Origin: Nitrososphaerales archaeon TH1920
GTDB taxonomy: Archaea > Thermoproteota > Nitrososphaeria > Nitrososphaerales > Nitrososphaeraceae
Length of the DNA stretch: 10,125 nucleotides
Direction of reading: 5' to 3'
NCBI GenBank assembly: GCA_014523495.1
Contig: JAATVM010000166.1
Span: forward strand, 1 to 10,125
In this document: positions 6,220 through 10,125 of the stretch, piece after piece
Position numbering within the stretch: position 1 is the first letter of the stretch
Layout of the letters: each line of letters starts with the position of its first letter
Notes under the pieces: generated by a model
What the model saw: only the letters and a program-made list of their open reading frames with translations
Told to the model about the DNA's origin: nothing
The model's database searches: none
Made by a program: the position numbers and the translations under genes

Positions 6220-6615
6220 ATGAAAAAAAAGATTAAAGCCATTTTTACGGATCTCAACAGAGAAGTATCAATAGAGCTTGACGATTCACATTCTCCAAAA
6301 ACTGTTAATGCAATACTTGAAAGCCTGCCTATTGAAGTTAATATCAATAGATGGGGTGATGAGCTATATACTGAAAAGACTCAAATTGTAGAGAAGGAAG
6401 AGGATGCGAAAAGAGAAGTAAATTTGTTTGATGTTGCTTACTGGCCTGAAGGGAACGCATTATGTTTGTTTTATGGACCAACTCCCATTAGTACAGAGGG
6501 AAAAATATTGGCTTATTCTCCTGTAAATATAGTAGGAAGAATCAGTACTCGTGATAATGAAAAAGAGGATGTCTTAGAAAAAATCAGGGATAGTACGAGA
6601 GTAATCTTCAAGTAA
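6220..6615 (+). CDS. Cyclophilin-like fold protein (TM1367 / DUF369 type)
   Basis: A 131-residue protein matching the cyclophilin-like (TM1367-type) family. The matching pieces are SPKTVNAILESLP (25-37), NRWGDELY (43-50), and FDVAYWPEGNALCLFYGPTP in the range 70-89 followed by VNIVGRI (102-108). The fold resembles cyclophilin, but the family is not shown to be a peptidyl-prolyl isomerase and its substrate is unknown. The length is slightly above the usual 115-125, with a charged C-terminal extension (112-131). There is no signal peptide, so it should be cytosolic. The start follows the zinc-ribbon gene by 26 nt; TTTAATAG overlapping that gene's stop could be its own TATA box, so operon or separate promoter cannot be decided. 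Confidence 0.88.
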   Translation: MKKKIKAIFTDLNREVSIELDDSHSPKTVNAILESLPIEVNINRWGDELYTEKTQIVEKEEDAKREVNLFDVAYWPEGNALCLFYGPTPISTEGKILAYSPVNIVGRISTRDNEKEDVLEKIRDSTRVIFK

Positions 6616-6683
6616 ATCAAATATTGGTATTGTTTTGGTGCAGATAATTTAGATTTAAAATAATGCCAAAAATATTCTATAAA

Positions 6684-7655
6684 TCAATGTAAAACCTGCA
6701 ATATTTGAATTCTAGAGTTCCTTGTATCAGTAATGTAAATATCTCCTTTATTATTCACAGCGATATCTTCAGGCTTGTGTAATTGCTGAGGACCATTGCC
6801 ATCCGATCCCCAACTATCCAAATAGTTCCCTCTATTATCAAACATTTGAACTCGAGAATTTATTTTATCTACAACATAAACATGATTATTATTATCAATT
6901 GCGATACCAGGGGCGGTTTCAGAGAATTGACCCTTGCCCGTTCCTAAAGATCCCCACTGTCTGATAAAAGAATCTTTACTATCAAAAACCTGAATTCTAA
7001 AATTTTTCATATCGGTCACATAAATATTGTTCTTGGCATCGATGGCTATACCATGAGGGGTATTAAATTCACCTTGACCTGTTCCCTTTGATCCAATAGT
7101 TCGTATAAAAGTACCATTATCATAAAACTTTAGAATTTGGTTACCATTTGAGTCAGTCAAGTAAACGTTGCCAAGAGAATTTACCGCAATTTGATGAGGA
7201 GATCTCATCAAGTCACGGCCACCTGTGCCATTATATCCCCATTTTGTTATGAAGGTCCCATTAGAATCAAATTTCTGAACTCGATGATTTTTAAGCTCAA
7301 CTGTATAAACAAATTTTCCTTCAGGATCCACCGTAACGTCATGCAAACCCATAAATTGTCCATCATTACTTCCTTCAGAACCCCAACTCGTAAGAAATGT
7401 ACCATTTGGTGAGAATTTTTGTATCCTTTTGTTACCTGTGTCTCCTACGTAAATGTTACCAAAATTATCTACTGCAAGACTATGAGGAAAAGTAAACTGT
7501 CCATTTTCAATGCCTTTCATCCCAAGCTGCTTTATGTATTTAAGTTCTGTTCCCTGTGAATAGACATCAATACAGCAAAAAGCATTTTGATAAATAAATA
7601 TTTCAAACAACGCTAGGATAAGCAAATAGGATACTATTTTTTTTACTCTAGACAT
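6684..7655 (-). CDS. Exported or membrane-anchored six-bladed NHL-repeat propeller protein
   Basis: A 323-residue protein from ATG 7655. The frame is open to a TTG at 7700, but those 15 residues precede a normal signal sequence and are not needed. MSRVKKIVSYLLILALFEIF is a basic-plus-hydrophobic leader or membrane anchor, followed by a Cys pair at 27-28. Six NHL repeats then fill the protein. Each has the P-h-x-I/L-A-V/I-D, G-x-I-Y-V-x-D-x-x-N-x-R-I-Q-x-F and G-x-F-x-x-x-W-G pattern. The last repeat lacks its outer strand and the N-terminal LKYIKQLG segment can supply it, closing the propeller. NHL propellers bind proteins, glycans or nucleic acid; no catalytic residues are visible. The gene is convergent with the cyclophilin-like gene. 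Confidence 0.88.
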   Translation of the reverse strand: MSRVKKIVSYLLILALFEIFIYQNAFCCIDVYSQGTELKYIKQLGMKGIENGQFTFPHSLAVDNFGNIYVGDTGNKRIQKFSPNGTFLTSWGSEGSNDGQFMGLHDVTVDPEGKFVYTVELKNHRVQKFDSNGTFITKWGYNGTGGRDLMRSPHQIAVNSLGNVYLTDSNGNQILKFYDNGTFIRTIGSKGTGQGEFNTPHGIAIDAKNNIYVTDMKNFRIQVFDSKDSFIRQWGSLGTGKGQFSETAPGIAIDNNNHVYVVDKINSRVQMFDNRGNYLDSWGSDGNGPQQLHKPEDIAVNNKGDIYITDTRNSRIQILQVLH

Positions 7656-7784
7656 AAAATATACAAAAATTATGTTGTGGAAAAATAAATGTGTATGCAA
7701 TGTAATTCGAATAATTCTGTACTTCCTAGCATTGAAGAATACTTATAATAAGCAGGCAAATTATTGTAAATATCTAATTTAAAT

Positions 7785-8003
7785 TCAACAAAAATAACAA
7801 TCTGAGTTAGGTGGTGAGGTATAAAGAGGCAAATCACATTCCTCACATTTATAGTAGAGAAAATCAAAATCTGAACATAAAGTCATGATATCATGACATG
7901 TAGGACACTCAATTTCGTTTTCAAGAGTATTCAGAATCGAGAATTGTTTAGTTTTTTTTTCTAACTCATATTGCATCAAATTTGAGTTAAATCCGGCCTT
8001 CAT
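7785..8003 (-). CDS. Small cysteine-rich zinc-ribbon protein
   Basis: A 72-residue protein with a charged helical N-terminus (about 10-31) and a zinc ribbon: CPTC (33-36) and CEEC (53-56), sixteen residues between the pairs. Extra cysteines lie at 43, 69 and 72, and the protein ends in CYFC. The pattern fits metal binding and possibly nucleic-acid or protein contact; no named family is recognised. The ATG has TATA-like DNA (8027-8040) centred about 26-30 nt upstream, supporting this start. It is divergent from the transcription factor B gene and lies 129 nt upstream of the NHL gene start, so co-transcription with that gene is possible but unproved. Confidence 0.68.
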   Translation of the reverse strand: MKAGFNSNLMQYELEKKTKQFSILNTLENEIECPTCHDIMTLCSDFDFLYYKCEECDLPLYTSPPNSDCYFC

Positions 8004-8026
8004 GGTCTACCCGACATTATATGCTC

Positions 8027-8040
8027 AATATATTATAAAA
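8027..8040 (-). promoter_or_regulatory. TATA-like box for the 72-residue zinc-ribbon gene
   Basis: The minus strand reads TTTTATAATATATT, covering positions about -24 to -37 relative to the ATG at 8003, as expected for a leaderless or short-leader archaeal transcript. Confidence 0.45.
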
Positions 8041-8290
8041 GAGCTACCCAGATCTTAAAGTATTTTTTCAGAAGGATTGAATAATGATTGAATAACGTCA
8101 GATATACCTAGTGTTCTTGTAAAATTTGAATGAATAGCATCTCAATACATATCATATTGTGAATTTCAGAATTCTGTAAAAAGAGAACAAAATTATGATG
8201 CTTACATATCACATACATGTTAGCATTAGTTTCTCCTTATATCAATCAAGTAGGTCAAATAGTACAAAACTTAAATACTTGATCAGCGTA

Positions 8291-8300
8291 TATATAAATA
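8291..8300 (+). promoter_or_regulatory. TATA-like box for tfb
   Basis: TATATAAATA is centred about 20 nt before the proposed TTG start at 8315, a little closer than the usual 25-27. A second box, CTTAAATAC at 8270-8278, is centred 41 nt upstream and would leave a leader of about 15 nt. Either supports a start well downstream of 8195. Confidence 0.4.
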
Positions 8301-8314
8301 CTTCAAACGTTATA

Positions 8315-9220
8315 TTGTCAAAGGTAATTACGTGTTCAACTTGTAATATAAAAGAGAATAAGATGGTTACTGATATAGTATCTGGTGAAATTGTGTGTAG
8401 TAATTGCGGAACAGTTGCTATCGATAGCATACAGGAAAGTGGAAAAGAATGGAGAAATTTCAACGATGTTGAAAGCGATAAGTCTAGAATAGGTCTGCCC
8501 TTTTCTCTTGCAGTACATGATATGAACTTGTCAACTGTTATAGGTAAAACGAATAAGGATTCTACTGGCCAATTAATAGATTCTGGAATGCAAGCAAGGA
8601 TGAACAGATTACGCCTATGGAACTCACGCACTCTATTTCACGATAGCTCTTCACGTAATTTTACAACAGCGTTCATGTTGTTAGATAAATTGAAGGATAA
8701 ATTAGGCCTTACATCCTCGGTAATTGAAAAAACCGCGTACATATACAGAAAGATTCAAGAGGAAGGGTTAATAAAAGGCAGGACTATAGCGGCAGCTCTT
8801 GTTGCATGCCTTTATTTATCATGTAGAGAACTGGGAGTGCCTAGAACTATTGATGAACTTGCTGAAGCCAGTAATATAAGAAGGAAGGCCATCACAAAAA
8901 TCTATAGAGATATTGTTTTCCACTTAGAACGAAAGATACCACAAATAAATTGTTTCCAGTGCATAGAAAAAATTGCAAGTAAATTAGAATTGAGCGAAAG
9001 GACAATTAGACACGCAAGAGATCTTATGAAGAAAGTTCTTGAACTAGAATTTTCTGCAGGAAAAGATCCGATGGGATTTGCGGGGACTGTACTATACATA
9101 TCGCTACAAATTGATGGAATAACAATAAAACAGTTAGACATGGCAAATGCCGCAGGAGTTACAGAAGTGACAATCAGAAATCGAGCAAAAGAATTAAAAA
9201 ATCAACTCCATTTAGTTTGA
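8315..9220 (+). CDS. tfb: Transcription factor B (archaeal TFIIB homologue)
   Basis: A 301-residue TFB, which binds TBP on the TATA box and BRE and recruits RNA polymerase. The zinc ribbon has C7, C10, C28 and C31. The B-reader/linker region (about 40-80) contains SRIGLPFSLAVHD. Two cyclin repeats lie at about 110-206 (with GRTIAAALVACLYLSCRELG) and 212-298 (with DPMGFAGTVLYISLQ and a helix-turn-helix near the end). I chose the TTG at 8315 because it starts six residues before the ribbon, as in other TFBs, and gives the usual length of about 300. Starting at the in-frame ATG 8195 would add 40 residues unlike any TFB and would run through the TATA boxes. The usual D-K/R-G-L-S-T motif reads DMNLST here. 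Nitrososphaeria carry several TFBs, so this may be a specialised copy. Confidence 0.92.
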   Translation: MSKVITCSTCNIKENKMVTDIVSGEIVCSNCGTVAIDSIQESGKEWRNFNDVESDKSRIGLPFSLAVHDMNLSTVIGKTNKDSTGQLIDSGMQARMNRLRLWNSRTLFHDSSSRNFTTAFMLLDKLKDKLGLTSSVIEKTAYIYRKIQEEGLIKGRTIAAALVACLYLSCRELGVPRTIDELAEASNIRRKAITKIYRDIVFHLERKIPQINCFQCIEKIASKLELSERTIRHARDLMKKVLELEFSAGKDPMGFAGTVLYISLQIDGITIKQLDMANAAGVTEVTIRNRAKELKNQLHLV

Positions 9221-9273
9221 TCCACTCTTTTGTCTCATGACTACGAAATTGGAAAATAAAGATTATCTTTTGA

Positions 9274-9285
9274 CGTTTTTCTTCC
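9274..9285 (+). terminator. Possible T-rich terminator after tfb
   Basis: A pyrimidine-rich tract with five consecutive T lies about 55 nt after the tfb stop codon. It is shorter than the hsp20 tract, so confidence is modest. Confidence 0.35.
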
Positions 9286-9376
9286 AGTAATATTTGATTC
9301 CCAATTCTCTTAATTTAGATTTTGTAACTCTAGTACCCACATCATATCAAAAATATTTTAATGCTTTAGATGATAT

Positions 9377-9402
9377 TAACATCTATTGGTAACTAGATGT
9401 TA
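9377..9402. repeat. Perfect 9-bp inverted repeat with 8-nt spacer upstream of the recombinase remnant
   Basis: TAACATCTA (9377-9385) and its exact reverse complement TAGATGTTA (9394-9402) flank the spacer TTGGTAAC. The pair ends about 10 nt before the TATA-like TTTTATAATT (about 9414-9423) of the recombinase remnant, where a regulator could bind. A recombinase core site of the arm-spacer-arm type is another reading. I see no second copy in the window. Confidence 0.6.
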
Positions 9403-9461
9403 TATAACTAATCTTTTATAATTATTTTTATTACAGTATTAACCTAAAGAGAGATAAATAA

Positions 9462-9860
9462 ATGTCTAATCAGCAAGAAGTATATTCTAATTTTATTGAT
9501 TCGATAAAGTCACAAGTCACTAAGAACATTTATGAACGTGATATAAAGTTATATTTGCAGTTTTGCAACCTTAACAATCTTTCAGATTTATTAATGATAA
9601 AAGATCCACAAAAACAGATTATCAAGTATATAATGTCATTAAGAGAAAGACAACTTTCATCTAATTCAATATCTACAATGTTAAACGGTATTTATCATTT
9701 TTATGAGATGAATGACATACCACTAAACAAGAAAAAGATAAACATGTTTAAAGGTGAATTTACTAGAAACCCTTTAGATAAAGCCTATACTCATGAACAA
9801 ATTTCCAAGATAATGAATTTCTCAGATCTAAGAATGAAGATTATCATAACTTTGATGTAA
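9462..9860 (+). pseudogene. Tyrosine recombinase (integrase) fragment: N-terminal core-binding domain only
   Basis: A 132-residue reading frame corresponding to the N-terminal part of an archaeal tyrosine recombinase. It consists of a SAM-like, helical core-binding domain (about 5-95; YERDIKLYLQFCNLNN and the SSNSISTMLNGIYHFYEMND helix) followed by the start of the catalytic domain, DKAYTHEQISKIMNF...KIIITLM. The frame stops right where the first catalytic arginine block (TGIRIG-like) should follow, so the R, H-x-x-R and Tyr residues are absent. Complete relatives are about 300 residues or more. A purine-rich AAGAGAGAT precedes the ATG and an AT-rich promoter-like region lies near 9411-9430. 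It cannot be an active recombinase by itself; a DNA-binding remnant or regulator cannot be excluded. Confidence 0.7.
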
Positions 9861-9983
9861 GGGGAGATCCGGTTAACACACCGCGAAATGATGCCACATA
9901 ATAGAATGGAATAACATATTGACTACACTAGATTAATTCGAGAACAAGAAATTAATACTGATAATTTTGATAGGCAGAGTTAA
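9861..9983 (+). pseudogene. Possible decayed continuation of the recombinase, same frame
   Basis: After the stop at 9858-9860 the same frame reads GEIRLTHREMMPHNRME, stops at 9912-9914, then reads HIDYTRLIREQEINTDNFDRQS up to 9983. GEIRL could correspond to the TGIRIG arginine block and TRLIREQ to the PLIREQF-type segment of archaeal integrases. If so, stop codons and a large internal deletion have destroyed the catalytic domain. The match rests on short motifs recalled from the family and is tentative. Confidence 0.3.
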
Positions 9984-9987
9984 GTAT

Positions 9988-10125
9988 TTACTTGATTCGT
10001 TCCAATATTTGATAATCATCTTTTCCCACGATAAGACCCAGATTGTTCCCAGAATCCCATTGGACATTTATGACAACTTTGTTAAGATTCAAGAAAGTGC
10101 ATTTTACAGTTCCCATATCACCTTC
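9988..10125 (-). CDS. DUF4314-like small beta protein, C-terminal part, runs off the right edge
   Basis: On the minus strand an open frame enters from the window edge and ends with TAA at 9988-9990, giving the last 45 residues. They read GDMGTVKC...VVINVQWDSGNNLGLIVGKDDYQILERIK, with segments separated by the dots. The order G-D-x-G-T-V, V-x-W-D-x-G-x-x-L-G-L and G-x-D-x-x-x-I-L is the pattern of the DUF4314 family of small SH3-like beta proteins of unknown role. The start lies outside the window. It is convergent with the recombinase remnant, only a few nucleotides beyond that remnant's last in-frame stop. Family call is moderately confident; function unknown. Confidence 0.75.
   Translation of the reverse strand, partial: EGDMGTVKCTFLNLNKVVINVQWDSGNNLGLIVGKDDYQILERIK

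Larger units (their letters stand above)
8004..8314. other. Divergent intergenic region (zinc-ribbon / TFB)
   Basis: This 311-nt region holds the minus-strand promoter at 8027-8040 and the TFB promoter at about 8270-8300. It also has a direct repeat GATTGAATAA at 8075-8084 and 8086-8095, 11 bp apart or one helical turn, and a perfect palindrome CAGAATTCTG at 8167-8176. Either could be an operator, but such short motifs also occur by chance in AT-rich DNA. An ATG at 8195 is in frame with TFB, but its first 40 codons look non-coding. Confidence 0.4.

Noticed and set aside
8195..8314. N-terminal 40-codon extension of TFB from ATG 8195
   Set aside because: It would put residues unlike any TFB ahead of the zinc ribbon and would read through both TATA boxes; kept only as an alternative start.
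8242..8631. Minus-strand open frame of 129 codons overlapping the tfb promoter and 5' end
   Set aside because: Opposite the TFB zinc ribbon and its TATA boxes; no motif, promoter or ribosome site of its own.

Overview
The window looks like a piece of an ammonia-oxidising archaeon genome (class Nitrososphaeria, Nitrosocosmicus/Nitrososphaera-like). Three things point there: a transcription factor B gene with a zinc ribbon and two cyclin repeats; archaeal TATA boxes centred about 24-30 nt upstream of start codons with almost no leader; and AT-rich DNA with short zinc-ribbon proteins, Dps, Hsp20 and a decayed archaeal tyrosine recombinase. The genus is inferred from overall resemblance, not from a marker gene.

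Layout. The left edge (1-371, minus) holds the N-terminal part of a short-chain dehydrogenase/reductase. Two exported proteins follow on the plus strand. The first (686-1678) is a 330-residue protein of unknown function with a Tat-like leader and a Cys/His-rich segment. The second (2069-3805) is a small purple-acid-phosphatase-like metallophosphoesterase carrying a long acidic, modular repeat tail. A stress section comes next: dps (minus) is divergent from a small four-helix membrane protein, followed by an Hsp20 chaperone, a small zinc-ribbon protein and a cyclophilin-fold (TM1367-like) protein, all plus strand. A six-bladed NHL propeller protein and another small zinc-ribbon protein lie on the minus strand. 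Transcription factor B (plus) is followed by a broken tyrosine recombinase gene and, at the right edge, the C-terminal part of a DUF4314-like protein (minus).

How the genes relate. There is no obvious multi-gene pathway. Dps (iron and peroxide protection of DNA), Hsp20 (holdase) and the neighbouring small zinc-ribbon genes would fit a stress-response neighbourhood. The two exported proteins and the NHL propeller would act at or outside the cell surface. The right end, with an extra-looking TFB next to a recombinase remnant, resembles an accessory region. I see no tRNA, rRNA, CRISPR array or intact mobile element.

The points most worth checking are the modular repeat tail of the phosphatase, the out-of-frame start arrangement of hsp20, a GC-richer intergenic block with a possible closing stem and an 18-codon ORF upstream of hsp20, a perfect 9-bp inverted repeat in front of the recombinase remnant, and a Tat-like motif lacking its second arginine.
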